Source: Gremmenia infestans
Lineage: Eukaryota; Ascomycota; Leotiomycetes; Helotiales; Hamatocanthoscyphaceae
Assembly (NCBI GenBank): GCA_032629725.1
Contig: JAFEVB010000002.1
Span: 2,356,001 to 2,420,000 of the forward strand
Length of the DNA stretch: 64,000 nt
Reading direction: 5' to 3'
Shown: positions 24,288 through 36,593 of the stretch, one piece after another
Layout: each line of letters begins with the position of its first letter
Numbering within the stretch: the first letter of the stretch is position 1
Program-made: the position numbers and the translations under genes
The notes under the pieces: model-generated
Seen by the model: only the letters and a program-made list of their open reading frames with translations
Told to the model about the DNA's origin: nothing
Database searches by the model: none

Positions 24288-26068
24288 ATGGCACACCATC
24301 TACACAGTGACGTCCTTCCTGGAACTGTCCATTTGGTAGATCTGGCTGGGACGCTTAACGTCAGACACGAGGAAGGTGGAGAGAAAGACATCGTTCTTCT
24401 GCCGCAACCCACGAACGAACATGACGATCCGCTCAATTGGACCCGGCCGCGAAAGTTACTTTCTGTTAACTTGATGCTCCTCGCCGTCCTTTCAGGGTCA
24501 TAATTCCCTTACCAGAAGCTATAAGCTTGCAATGAACGAGAACTAACTCGACTTAGATGTTTAATGACCACACTGTTGTCTGTCTCATTACTGGACATCG
24601 AGAAGGACACGGGCATTCCGCTCGCAACGCTCAACTCTGGTGTTGGTGTTCAGGTTAGTCAAATATTCTTCTACCAAACCATATCTTCCTAGTAGATAGA
24701 AACTTCAAGAGCTGACAAGGGATCCGCGAGTAGTATTTGTTTTATGGATGGTCCAATCTTTTATGGCAGCCGTTGGGCCTGACATACGGACGACGTCCGG
24801 TCATTCTTGTAGGGGCCGTTGGCATGCTAGCCTGCTCAGTTTGGACTGCGTATGTCTCTTCATCTGGAGAATGGTATGCCAACCGACTCCTGATTGGCGC
24901 CTTTTATGGGCCAATCGAAACTCTGATCGAAATTTGTATCTCTGACGTATACTTTGCGCACGAGCGAGGTTTCTGGGTAGGGATGTATTGTTGGATTTTG
25001 TATGGTTCCCCCTTCCTTGGCGGTATTCCGACGGGCTTCATTGCTACAAATCTAGGCTGGCAGTGGATCCAATTCATCGTCTCTATCATTGCCGGAGGAT
25101 GTCTTTTAGCAGCAATCTTCCTGATGGAGGAAACCATGTTTTATCGTGAACCCACGCAAGACGAAGCACTAGATTTCGACGAAGCCGATAACACCCCAAC
25201 GAACACCACCAAGGCTTTAGATAATTCTGAAACCGACGAGAAGATATCGACCCCTGTTGCATCAACGCAGGCAGAAATTGGTGAAATCTCACCCAAGAAG
25301 TCATATACGCAAAAGCTGAAGGTATGGGGCGCACGTAAACCAGGCCAGCCAAACAATGCCTTGCGATCAGTATGGTTGCCATTCACTTTAGTCCGTTTCC
25401 CAGTCATTGCCATGTCGGCAGTGCTGGTGGGCGCTGTGCTCTCTTGGTTCAACGTTGTGAACGCCACGATCGCTTATGTCGTTGCCGCCCCGCCATATAA
25501 CTTCTCAACCGAATCTATCGGCGTTTTGTTTATAGCCCCGTTCATTGGATGCTCAGTAGGTTGTGTCTTTGCGGGTACTCTTGGCGACAAGATCGCTCTG
25601 TGGAAGGCGAGGAGAAACGGGGGCATCTTCGAGCCTGAGTTCCGTTTGTGGCTGGCTCTTGTTCCGTTCATAATACATCCTGCAGGTTGTATCCTTTTCG
25701 GGGTCGGCGCTGCACATGGGATACACTGGGTTGGACTTGCTTTTGGCCTTGCAATGGTTGTAGGCACATTCCCTATCGGGGCTGCAATTGCCATCAACTA
25801 CATCATTGACACGCACAAGGAGGTGGCCGGAGATGCGCTGGTGACGATGATCCTGATCCGCAACTCGATGGGTTTCGCGTTCAGTTATGGAGTAACGCCA
25901 TGGATCACGGCTACGGGCGTGCAGAATACCTACATCGCTCTTGGCTTCATTGGCATGTTTTTCTGGGGGATGCCGCTGGTGTTTATTGTGTTCGGGAAGA
26001 AGCTTCGCAAGGCCAGTGCCGCTTCTTACTGGACCATGGTGGAGAAGCAAGGGCTTAAGGCTCATTGA
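24288..26068 (+). CDS. MFS transporter, Hol1/DHA1-like
   Basis: Exons 24288-24496, 24557-24653 and 24734-26068 give about 546 residues. The N-terminal tail carries DDPLNWTRPRK, a hallmark of fungal DHA1-type MFS proteins. Splicing yields LAVLSGCLMTTLLSVSLLDIEKDTG and then GVQYLFYGWSNLLWQPLGLTYGRRPV, which contains the loop 2-3 motif GRRP. About twelve membrane segments are visible, with a long acidic central loop between helices 6 and 7. Intron 1 has a weak donor (GTCATA), but the joined protein matches the family well. Such proton-coupled carriers export drugs or import small amines or acids. Its position opposite an amidohydrolase suggests uptake or export of that enzyme's substrate or product. 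Confidence 0.87.
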
Positions 26069-26340
26069 GAGATATGACCCTCGATGTAACAGAGGCGGGT
26101 ATGTGGGGTGTAGGGTACGGAGTGCGGGGTATCGTTAATGGTGGAGTTGGAGTTTGGAGGTACAGTACTATAGGTGAATTATTAGATTAAGGCTAGATAT
26201 TTATCCACTCACGTGATCGGGACAACTTGGTTTGATTTCGTTGTTTTTCTGTCTTTCTTTCATTTCACTAGAAGACTACAATACCAATCACAATGCTCAA
26301 CTTCTAGGAGAATATGTTGAATCGTGAGCTACATTCATTG

Positions 26341-28278
26341 TCATCCCATAATCGTTTCCCATCCATGTTGTATCATGATATCTAGCCAATTGGCCGGCGT
26401 GTTCCCTTCGTCCATTATCTTCCACGTTTCGTCCATCACTTGTAACATTTGTCGGATAGGTTTTGCTGGTAAGGTGTGTTGGAAGAGAGACATCCTGCTC
26501 ATAACGAACTTGCGGGCCTCAAAAATGTCTATTGGCCCGGGAGACATGCCAGGGACCTCATCAGCGCTGCAGACTGCCGTCGAAGAGTCGTCCGACGCGA
26601 TTGACTCTGATGAAATAGGGATTTGGAGCTCGCTTGAAACTGCAACGAGGAGAAAGGGCTGAACACAGCGTGTCCCGGATGTGATGGGTATAGATTTCAG
26701 TAGGCTAATTACGTTCGTGGCTAGCCATGACTGGAGGTTGTTCGAGTTCAACTCTTTGGATTGTGCGGAGAGCTCAGAGACATCAGATGATTGGAGGAGC
26801 TCTGGAAAACCACGGCAGAGTTGCAGCAGTCCTATATCCCGATAACAGTCTGCAATCTTCAGGAAGTGTTCGACAGGTGTCTCCTTGTCGCTGGGGTCGA
26901 CAATAGTATCAGAGTTCGGAAACCTCAAGTCGTGGAGTCTATTCATTAGATCTACGGCCTCCCTCAGTTGTTCCCTGCGGTCTTCGTTCACCATATCAGA
27001 GGTCGCCGAGCCTCGACGTGAGCACCGTCTCAACTGTCTCAGCAACCTGCCGACTTTGAACACGAGCCTCTGCGCCTCGCAAGCAACACCTGTCCACGGG
27101 TGTGGCAGTCTTACTTGAGGAGGTTCGGCCTCGATAAGAGAGACTTTGGAAACAGCTTCATGTGTGTCCAGTCTCTCGGTCTGATCATCAATCACATATG
27201 AAAGGAGCATTTCCCAGTACAACAAAGCCTTGTGGAAGAATTCGATATTCCGGTCCTCTCCTGCGGAACTTCTCGGAGTCCTCGTCCTCTCCATTTTCAT
27301 GGCGTTAAAAGCTATGTGCGCTCTCTCTAACTCTGCGCGCCCGAGATCATGCGAGTTATGCCAGGACGCCGTAAGACCTAACATTATCAGAGCTAGTAAA
27401 GCTCCGGCATGTGGCTGCGGAACGCTGAGCTCCAGTTCCATTGCCGCAGCCGCTTTTCTTCTTAATTCAATGCCTTTCTCGCTGAGGCTTGGCACTACAT
27501 CGATCAAGCAAGCAGCCGCCATGCTTTGCACTGTATAGAAAATGGAAGCTGTCGAGCCCCACAGCTGGGAGACGTTGGACCGGAACGGATTCAGCTTGCC
27601 ATCGTAGCACGAGAATAGATTTGCAACATTCTTGAAATAATATTCAACTAGCACAGAAGATTGGTCTGCGAGCGCATGTGGTATAGGAGGCCTTATATAG
27701 GATTGAGACGCTTTGGTTTGATCGGTAGTTTCCAGATTCCGTCGTAGATCTAAGTTTGGCTGCTGGCAAGTGCTTCTTGATAATATTTCTGGTCTTGCAT
27801 CGTACACTGATGGCAGTAGTACTCCCGTCCAGTCGAGCCTATCAATTGTAGGACTTATTTCACTGCCTTCAACGGGTCCATCGGTGGGGTATATAGGCGC
27901 GTCAAAGAACGAGATATCACTTGTCATCAAATCAACTTCAGAAGGTGCAGAGAAATCCCATGTGTCACATTCTCTTTGATTTTCTGCCGAATATCCGGTG
28001 GCGTTTCCCAAGGGCTTTGACTTCCTTTGTACCTCTAATGCTGTTGATTCCGGGCTCGAGTAGTGGTTGGCAATCTTGGGGGACCTGACAACGTCCTTGT
28101 AGCCTTTGCATACCAGCCCTTTCTTCGTGCACCGTTGACAAGCTGGGGTAGTTTCATCGCATTTCAGCTATTTCCGTCTTGTCAGTGTGCATTCAACTTC
28201 GCTTTGGCAGTTCCTACTTACGCGTCTTTCCTTACAAGTTGGACATCCAGTCCTAGATCTTTTGATTCCACCTCGCAT
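26341..28278 (-). CDS. Zn2Cys6 transcription factor
   Basis: Two exons, 28278-28222 and 28167-26341, give about 627 residues. The first, 19-codon exon supplies half of the zinc cluster; after splicing the pattern is Cys12-x2-Cys15-x6-Cys22-x6-Cys29-x2-Cys32-x6-Cys39, a perfect Gal4-type binuclear cluster. The remainder fits the Fungal_trans_2 regulatory domain (PF11951 type): VEYYFKNVANLFSCYDGKLNPFR, then FYTVQSMAAACLI. Calling only the large exon would lose the DNA-binding domain. It is convergent with the MFS gene with a 272-base gap, and is the likely pathway regulator of the amidohydrolase and MFS pair. Nuclear location is inferred from family membership. Confidence 0.9.
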
Positions 28279-30419
28279 TTTAAGGACATGCTACTTCAAT
28301 AAACCATCAAGTACAAACAAGCGGCGTTGAAAGCTATTTGCAGGACAAGAGATCGACAAGAATATCAAGAGCACGCTTCTAAGAATGCCTACGACCAACC
28401 CCGCCCCACAGGAAAAGTACATGGTTGCGCGCCCAATGCTGCGCGTATCGCTCAACCACAGGCACCCATTTCTAGCAAAGGTGGGAGATTGTGGAAACCA
28501 AGATTGTAAGGTTGTTATCGTCAAGCTCAACGTCCTAGTGTAATATACCCAGAGCTAGAGGCGGTGATCTTAGACCTTAAGCTTTGGAGGTGCTTTCAAA
28601 TAACCTCCGTAGTGGAAAGGTACATTGATAGCTTCGAGAAGCGATGTAAGGTACGTAGGATTTTCAGGAGCAATTTGGCCATCACGCCTGAATGAGCTGT
28701 ATCTTATATCTCACGACTTTCTCGATCAATCATTTTATCTGTCTTCGTTGCAATTGTACCAGCAGAAGTCGTTTCAACGAAATACTGTATAAACAGGATC
28801 CCCTATTTCCTACCTTGTCACCTCCCACCTCCCACTACCCCTAGATCCACCCGGCCCACCCGACTCAACCCCCATCGCCCTAATAGAACCTCCAGGTTCT
28901 GTTGGGTGCTAGGGCTGCACTTTTGACCAATTAATTTCACGGAATCGGAAGTGTGATTAATAAGGGTCCTATCAAAAGAGTCTGCCTTTAGTCTAGCGCA
29001 CCTTTCGGGTCGCTAGTCCCCCCCCTCCCCTTGACTTTTCATCCACCTCACTCTTACTACTTTTTTTATATATAATTATACCTAATGCTATGTATAAGTC
29101 TTACTATATACTAGTCATAGTCCTATAGGGCTTTAATTGTAAAAATTGCCCTAGTGACCATAGATTTATTCCATCTTCTTCTCTATACTGCACTACACTA
29201 CCAAACAAGACTTCCTACAAACCGCAGGGGGTATACATATGCACGGCCGCTGAGCCCCAAACCCGGGTCCTAAAATCTCGTGGAGAACAGGCATATTCCA
29301 TGGAGGGGAAGAGTGGTGTACGGACATAGCACGGCCCAAATTTGATTGCCATGTGGTTATTTGTTATTACCGTAGAACTAGTGGTTATCAGCGAAGTAGA
29401 TATGGAATGTGTCGTATCTTGTAGCTTATGATTCGTTGTACCTTTCCAACATGAGACCCTCTTGAACTATTGAAACCTCGGAAAGATAAGACAGGGCTCG
29501 CATCCACGTTGGCGGCGGTTGCGAGACTACGGAGTATGATGACAATGAGAGAATGGCTTGCTTGCTCGCTTGCTTCTTGCCTTGCCTTGCCTTGCGATAA
29601 GAAGGCGGGGAGCTGATAAGAAACATATCCGGAACATACTTCAGCCATCACGATATATCCCCGATATACAAGCCATCTTCCAGGCCTCAAATTCCAAGAT
29701 TGTTAAACGAAGCCCAGCAAAGTAGAACCTCGCGGCGGGAGCGCTCAGTCTTTCAAGCTGATTGATTCATACTATCAGCCATGTCCACAATCTCCAACCT
29801 AAAGGCACTGGGACAATTAGCGTCTACTCTCAGAGTAGTACTTTGAAGGTAATCGTCATATTGAGGACCGGACGTTGATAGCGGCGATGAAGGTGGTTAT
29901 TCTTGCACTATTTCTGCCCTCTAAATACAGATCGAGGTGGTGCTTGGAATCGCTCTCCTGCTGAATAGATATCTTATACTCGATGGTTTTAATTGTAGTC
30001 AAAATTTACTTTAGCTACTGCTTTTTCATTCTGATTTTGACACAAAAAGGTCTGTTGGTATATCTGAGATTGATGATATACTCTTATGAAGGAATGGCTG
30101 GGATTATAATCGTCCGTACGATATATCCATGGACTGTAGACTTTTTAGACTACTTCTCATAATGCCCTCGCTTATCCTAGATGTAATATGATATATTTTG
30201 ATATCAAGGACTCCAATAAATTAGCGAGAGAGCTCTCATGATTATCGGAAGCTTCAAAAAACATGTTCAGCCGCAACATCACGATGAAAAATTCAAGCCA
30301 CCTACGGAAAACCCCCACATGGTCTTGGTCTATTTTTATATCTCAGCCTTGGACAGAACTCAAATCAATCCACGTGAAAACTTAGCTGACCGAGCTGAGT
30401 TGACAGCCTCGCGTCCGGC
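28279..30419. other. 2.1 kb intergenic region, partly AT-rich
   Basis: No gene recognised. The stretch contains the promoter of the Zn2Cys6 gene and, at the right, that of DPH6. A C-rich block lies at about 28,820-28,900, followed by AT-rich sequence around 29,060-29,170. TACGGAGTA occurs at 29,528. TTGCC/TTGCT-type short repeats lie at about 29,555-29,595. Confidence 0.5.
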
Positions 30420-32873
30420 ATGACCGAATCACTGAATGTCATTGCGCTTATTTCGGGGGGCAAAGACAGCTTCTTTTCTATCTTGCATTGCCTTCAGAAT
30501 GGACACAAAGTCGTTGCCTTGGGCAATTTATATCCAGCTTCTGGGTCTGGCGAAGGCCGGGGGGAAAATTCGGGCGAGGCAGACAGCGACGACGAGCATG
30601 ATCTCAATAGCTTCATGTACCAAACTGTCGGCCACACCGTGATCCCGCTCTATGAACAAGCGCTCCAGATCCCGCTGTATCGTCAACCAATTGTTGGTAC
30701 TGCCGTGCAGACTGCTGTTAGTTACAGCCCTGTCGGTACGCTTGCGAATAGTGCGACGGCGAACTCGGAGCCGGAGGTGGGCGAGCTGGACCACAGTGAA
30801 GATGAGACCGAATCATTAGTTCCTCTTTTGAAGAGTATCATCGCTAAGCATCCAACTGCAAATGCTGTCAGCACTGGCGCTATTCTGTCAACCTACCAGC
30901 GGACTCGAGTCGAATCAGTAGCCTTGCGTCTGGGTCTCACGCCCCTTGGATTCTTATGGAAATACCCAATTCTCCCTCCGGGGTCCCAGTTATCACTTTT
31001 GGAGGATATGGAATCTGTTGGACTTGATGCAAGACTCATTAAAGTGGCAAGTGGTGGCCTCGATGAGAGCTTTCTTTGGCAAAATGTTGCAAGTGGGCCT
31101 GTCATGAGACGGGTAGAGCGGTCTGTGAAGAGATTTGGAACTGATGGGGATGGGGCTGTCATTGGAGAAGGGGGCGAGTTCGAGACCTTGGTGATTGATG
31201 GTCCTGGAAGTCTGTTCAAGGGAAGGATTGAAATCCAAGAGCAAGATAGGCGGATAGTCAGAGAGGGTGGAGGTGCAGCCTGGTTATGGATTCTGAAAGC
31301 CAGAGTTGTCATGAAAACAGCAGGGGAATCTACGGAGGAAGGTTGCCGAATTCCCACCCTTCTTTCTCCAAAGTTCAACAATGTACTCAAGGTTCTCAAA
31401 AATGGCCTAGAGGGTGCTGGCACTCGGGTCTCAGTAGGATCGACTAAGACAACGACGATATCAAATGCACAACCTCACGTAGTGTCCCCTTCTCTCAAAG
31501 AGCAAGAAAGCTTGTCTCACTGGACGCCCACTTCAAAAGAATCGTTACAAGGGCTTTCAGTAACCGAAGAGGCCGCAGTTCTTGTATCAGAAATCAGACA
31601 ACACCTCAAGACCTCCTCTCTCCAACCTTCAGACATAGTCTCCACAGTCATCATCCTCCGCTCAATGGCCGACTTCGCAGCCGTGAACAAGGTGAGTCCC
31701 CTATCCACACAACCTCCTCCCACTCTAACAACCCATCAGATCTATGGCACCCTCTTCACAACCCCCAACCCCCCAGCCCGCGTAACCATCTCCAGCGGCT
31801 CCCTCATCCCCCCCTCCACCCACCTAACCATTCACCTCACCCTCCACAGACCCAGCCCCCAAGAACCAGCGCGCAAAGCCCTGCACGTACAATCACGCTC
31901 CTATTGGGCCCCCGCAAACATCGGTCCTTACTCCCAAGCAATCTCCATCCCGGCGCCCAACTCCACCATCTGGACCGTATCCGTCGCAGGCCAAATCCCG
32001 CTCATCCCGCACACCATGGCCCTACCACCCAGCACTGACACCGACACTAACACCTCGAGCTTCGCCCTACAAGCCGTCCTATCGCTCCAGCATCTCTGGC
32101 GCATCGGCACAGAAATGCACGTAAGCTGGTGGACAAGCGCCGTTGCATATCTACCGCGCGCTTCAGATTCACGACGCGCGGTACTAGCCAGCCGAGCGTG
32201 GGAATTGCTGCACGAGAGAGCCGGGAGTGACGAGGACGAGGACGAGGAAGAAGATAGGGATCTCTGGGCCGAAAAACATTTCGCGGGGATGGAGAGGAGA
32301 GGAGCGGATGATGCGAAGAGGGGATTACCGGATTGGGAGATGGTGAAAGGGGCAGCGGAGGGCGCGCCTCCTTTCTGGGCTGTGGAAGTAGAGGAGTTGC
32401 CGAGAGGGGCGGTGGTCGAGTGGCATGCTCATCTGGGGGTTGTGGGTGGGTTTATTCAGGTAAGCTCATATCCATCCATCCATCCATCCATACAATAAAC
32501 CAACAATGACTCCATTCATCTAAAACATCTACTGACATTGCTTGCATAGATATATCCCATGATACGTGGTGAGGGTTGCACAATTCACCAATGCGGGTTT
32601 GGTGGTCGTTTGCGTTCTGTTCTTATGGTTGATTACTCGAGTAGTAGTTCAGATGTCAACGAAAGCTTGAGCAAGGGACTCGGAGCCCTGGGTCTGGATT
32701 CTACCTCGGCAGTTGGCGAACATGCTTCTTATGTAGATGTTTCTATCGGCGGTCTCCAGAGCTCGCGGAGGTTTAGTGGTGCTATTCCTTGTCGAAGTAT
32801 TTGGGATGGTTCAGGGGATAGACTTGCCTTGATTTTGCTGTTTGATACAGTAGCTAGGCATAGTGAACTCTAA
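30420..32873 (+). CDS. dph6: Diphthine-ammonia ligase with RidA-like domains
   Basis: Exons 30420-31691, 31740-32459 and 32550-32873 give 771 residues. The N-terminal domain opens with IALISGGKDSFFSILHC, the PP-loop (SGGKDS, residues 12-17) of the ATP-binding diphthamide amidase family. Further conserved parts are VGTAVQTAV, LGLTPLGFLWKYP and GEGGEFETLVIDGP. Two YjgF/RidA-like domains follow (from about residue 380 and about 490), the arrangement of yeast Dph6/YLR143W. The enzyme performs the last step of diphthamide synthesis on elongation factor 2, amidating diphthine with ammonium and ATP. Intron 1 is only 48 bases, in frame and free of stops, so a retained form would also be translatable. 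The C-terminus after intron 2 (IYPMIRGEGC) is conserved in type. Confidence 0.93.
32466..32495. repeat. CATC/ATCC microsatellite in a DPH6 intron
   Basis: About six ATCC units lie near the 5' end of the second DPH6 intron (32460-32549). It is non-coding once spliced, but without splicing it would read into Pro/Ser/Ile repeats and then a stop. Confidence 0.7.
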
Positions 32874-33081
32874 AAGAAGTTATACACGCCCTGAATCTTA
32901 AATTTGAGTTAATTAAACCATTAAGTGAATATCTAAATCACGACTTCTATGCGTGTGAGAGTCCTATTAATTTCCTATTTTTTTTGACCTATACAACTGA
33001 CACATGAAGCAGCGCCGATCTTTAATGTTTCACATTGAGTGTAAAGTTTACAACCGCTTCTTCTGGCCACTACACGCCCCA

Positions 33082-35551
33082 TTACCAACCCCCTATCTTT
33101 CCCGCGATACCACTACTCTCCTCGATCTTCTTCTGCCCTCCTCCGCTCCTAGTAGATTTCTGCTGCGCAGCCTCGTGTTTTCTAAGTTCCTCCGGGACGC
33201 GGGAGATTGAGCTCTTCGTCAACATCTGCTTCAAGTCATACATGTTGTCTGCATCCTCTTTGCCCAAGAAAGTGATGGCAACACCACTCTTGCCGGCACG
33301 ACCTGTACGACCGATACGATGCGTGTAACTCTCGATATTGGTTGCCATGTTGAAGTTGACTACAAGGCTGACGTCTGGTACATCGATACCTCTTCCTGCA
33401 AGATCGGTGGCAACCAGAACATTTGTCGCTCCAGACCGGACGGACGCCAGAGCAGCCTCACGCTGGTCTTGCGTCTTGCTACCATGCAAAGTGACTGATG
33501 AAAAGCCCATTTGCTTGATATCTCGAGCCACAGCATCACAATTTCGCTTGATATTGACAAACACAATGATAGGTGGCTGGAACTCTCCGGACGCAAGGAT
33601 CTCGTTCAAGCGCTTCTTCCTCTTATCCTCCCCGGAAACGAATTCGACACGTTGCTCAACAGTCTCCACAGCCTCTCCAATGTTACCAATGGTGACAATC
33701 GCTGGTCGTCTCAGATATTTCTTCGCTATCTTCTCCACAGCAGACGGCATAGTGGCCGTGTACATCATGGTCTGTCGATACCTATCCTTCCCACCTAGAT
33801 GTCGACTCATTGCTTGAGGATCCTCTGCATCATCTGTATCAGGCTTCTCATTGCCAACGGGGAGCGCATCAAGGATCTTGTTGACAGATTCCTCGAAGCC
33901 AAGATCGATCATACGATCAGCCTCGTCCATAATGACATAACAGCACTGTCCCAAAACCAGCACCCGTCTTTCAATACAATCGACCAAACGACCTGGAGTC
34001 GCGATAATGATCTCGGCACCATTTCGCAAATTGTAGGACTGTTCCTCGATTGAATGACCACCGACGATACTGACACAAGTAAAGCCGAGAGGAGTCGCAA
34101 ACTTACGAGCTTCGACCTCGATTTGTTGAGCCAATTCACGGGTAGGTGCTAAGATGATTGCGTAGGGTCCATCGTTCTTCGTGAATTCGTTCAGAGGTGG
34201 CAATTCAGATATGTAGACCAGTAGAGGAAGTAAGAATGCAGCAGTCTTACCAGAACCAGTGACAGCAACACCGATCAAGTCCCTGGCCTGTAAGGCAATA
34301 GGTATGGCAGCTCTTTGCACAGCTGAGGGCTCGTCGTATCCAACCTGTGCAATAACATCCATCAGACGTTTCGGAAGATTCGACTCTTGCCAGTTTCTCA
34401 TAGGATTTGGTATCGCTCCACCTTTAGTGCTGATATTGAAATCCTCTTTGAAAATACGCCAGTCTCGTTCGCGCATATGCTCCAGCTTTTTCTCGCTCCA
34501 ATGCTTGTCGAGGGAGTTTCTGCCCGATGCATCTTCTTTCCTTCGTCGTTCCATATCCAGCATTTCTTGTGCGCGTGCCTTACCAGCTCCTGCATCACGT
34601 TCTTCCAGTGCTTTAGCATACTTGATTGCACCTCCTGATCCGATCTCTTCCGCATATCCACCAAGCCTTCCTCTTCCATAGAAAGTCGCATCGGCTCGAG
34701 CGGAGTACAGTGTGTCATTTTCCGAGAAGGTATCTTCATCACCGTTCCAGTCGAAGTTGAATTTCTTCTCGGTCGTCCGCCGGCGCTTGTTCTTTGCCGA
34801 AAATGTTGACTTGTTGGTATCTGGGCCCATGTAACGTGTCCGAATGAGAGCAGCTTGTGCATCCTGTGCATCCTCGCCATTCGTAGCGCGCTTCTTCCCA
34901 GCCGAGTTCACCATCCAACTCGAGACCTGCGAACCCGCAGGAATCACAGGGGGTTCCATATCACCGTTTGGTCTGTCACCATTTGAGCTGCCCTGCTGAC
35001 CATTTCGACCGGATGGTTGATCGCCGTGTCGCATAGCTCTGGGACCCGTAGGCACAGATGAAGAGCCCCGACCATTGCTCTCTCGTTGTTCTGGGTGGTC
35101 GCCATTCTGGGGGGCGTAGCCGTTCCGTTGTGGAAAGTTGGGAGTTCTCGCCGCCTCGAGTTTGCGCTTCTGTTCTTCAACTTCCTTTGCTCTCTTCTCG
35201 AGGGCCAGCCTTTCCCGAACAGCTTTGGATAGAAATTTGGGCTGCGAGATTAAATCAGTACATGTAAAATTGATACTAGACGCGTGTAAACATGAGAGTA
35301 ATATCTGCGGGTTTGAGGAGGGGAGAACCTACCTTTGCTGCCGCTTCATCGGCCTCTTTTTTCTTCTTTAGGATATCCTCAATACTAAGGGGCCCACGAT
35401 CTCGTGGCGCACTGCCCCATCCTGCTTTTGCCTTCTTTGTTATAGGTTCTTCTGGTGGTGGTGGAGGTGGTAAATCGCTGGGAGGAGGGGGGGCTGAGAC
35501 TTCCGGAGGAGGTGGTGGGGGTACTGCATAATCGCTTTCTAGGCCGGACAT
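33082..35551 (-). CDS. prp28: Pre-mRNA splicing DEAD-box helicase Prp28
   Basis: Exons 35551-35333 and 35241-33082 give 792 residues. The N-terminus is a Pro-rich PPPPPPEV and PPPPPPEEP segment, then DRGPLSIEDILKKKKE, a Prp28 signature; the second exon starts PKFLSKAVRERLALEKR. Helicase motifs are GSGKT (about 402-406), PTRELA (about 439), TPGRL, DEAD (512-515), TAT and HRIGRTGRAG. Prp28 unwinds U1 snRNA from the 5' splice site so that U6 can take its place in the spliceosome. The ATG at 35551 gives MSGLESDY; a TTG two codons upstream is not used. The gene is divergent from mL59 across a 358-base promoter. Confidence 0.95.
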
Positions 35552-35909
35552 CGTCAAAGGAGAATGCTCCAGGTTGAGTGGGAGACTTTAAAAAGGAAGT
35601 GCTGGAGATACGCGGTGGTCGATAAGTATGGGTGTTGGTGAAAAGCCGATGCAAGGCTGAACATTGCGACAAGATAAGCTGGAGAAGGTTGAAAGTAGCT
35701 GACTAATCCGCTTTAAGAAATTTGACAGCCGCCCGCCTTGCCCCAAAAAGCGGCACGCACTTAGCTAATATTTGATCTTCAATTTTGCCTGACACATTAA
35801 AAAAGCCAGTGCCGCTTTTTCCGTCCACGGCAAGACTTGACAGCCGTATATCAGAACCACAACCTCTTTAGAGTGCAACATCTAAAGACAGCCAGTCTTC
35901 ACCTTCACC
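35552..35909. promoter_or_regulatory. Bidirectional promoter with 12-base inverted repeat
   Basis: This gap drives PRP28 to the left and mL59 to the right. It contains AAAAAGCGGCAC at 35745-35756 and its exact complement at 35809-35820, separated by 52 bases. The core also occurs upstream of the DUF202 gene (2083-2093). A paired site for a factor shared by housekeeping genes is a reasonable inference. Confidence 0.55.
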
Positions 35910-36593
35910 ATGGCCACAATGCAGCGCAGCCAGTACATAAAGCTCGCACAGTCTCTACCACCACGATTGACGAAATTCCTCGCACGATACCCACCTGCCG
36001 CCATCCTTCCGCAAACCTCCACGCCTCCCAATGCATCAACCACGCCCCTAGAATCCAGCTCCGAACTGCAACCAAGCACCAACACTGATCTACCCTACCC
36101 ATCCCCCTTCCGCTCTACCAAACATGCCATAACTGGCAAATGGCACAACCCAGCCTTCTCCCTGCGCCGACAAGCCGATCTCGTAAAACTGGCACGGAGT
36201 CATGGCATCGAGGAGCTGTTGCCGCCTAGTGTGAAGAGTACGGCTGAGAGGATTCGGAGGAGGGCGGAGAATGGGTTGAGGGTTAAGGGTACGGGGGTTG
36301 GGCAGAAGGTTAAGGGGAAGGAGAGCGAGAGGACGTTGAAGGGGAGGTATGTTTATATTTATTTATGCTTGATGATTTTAGGGCTGCGGATGGGAGGATA
36401 TTTTACTGATGTGATGCACTTGACAGATTGGAGAAGAGACGACAGGCTATGTTGGAGATGCCGCAAATGGTGCAGACGTGGAAAGAGGTATGTTTCCCCC
36501 TGCCCCCTCGCCCGAGTGCTGGGATTGTGAAAATTTTGCTAATGATTGGGATAGAGAGGACATGGTCGTGGATGGAAGAAGTGGCCCAAATGA
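35910..36593 (+). CDS. mrpl25: Mitochondrial large-subunit ribosomal protein mL59
   Basis: Exons 35910-36346, 36427-36487 and 36555-36593 give 178 residues. The start MQRSQYIKLAQSLPPRLTKFLARYPP and the middle TGKWHNPAFSLRRQADLVKLARSHGIEELLPPS are typical of mL59/Mrpl25. The last 13 codons, RGHGRGWKKWPK and the stop, come from a tiny third exon that single-frame reading misses. The basic, compact protein belongs to the mitochondrial 54S subunit. It is transcribed divergently from PRP28. Confidence 0.92.

Noticed and set aside
28909..29210. TGTTGGG start suggesting a further LTR
   Set aside because: No matching CCAACA end, no target duplication and no similarity to the two LTRs found.
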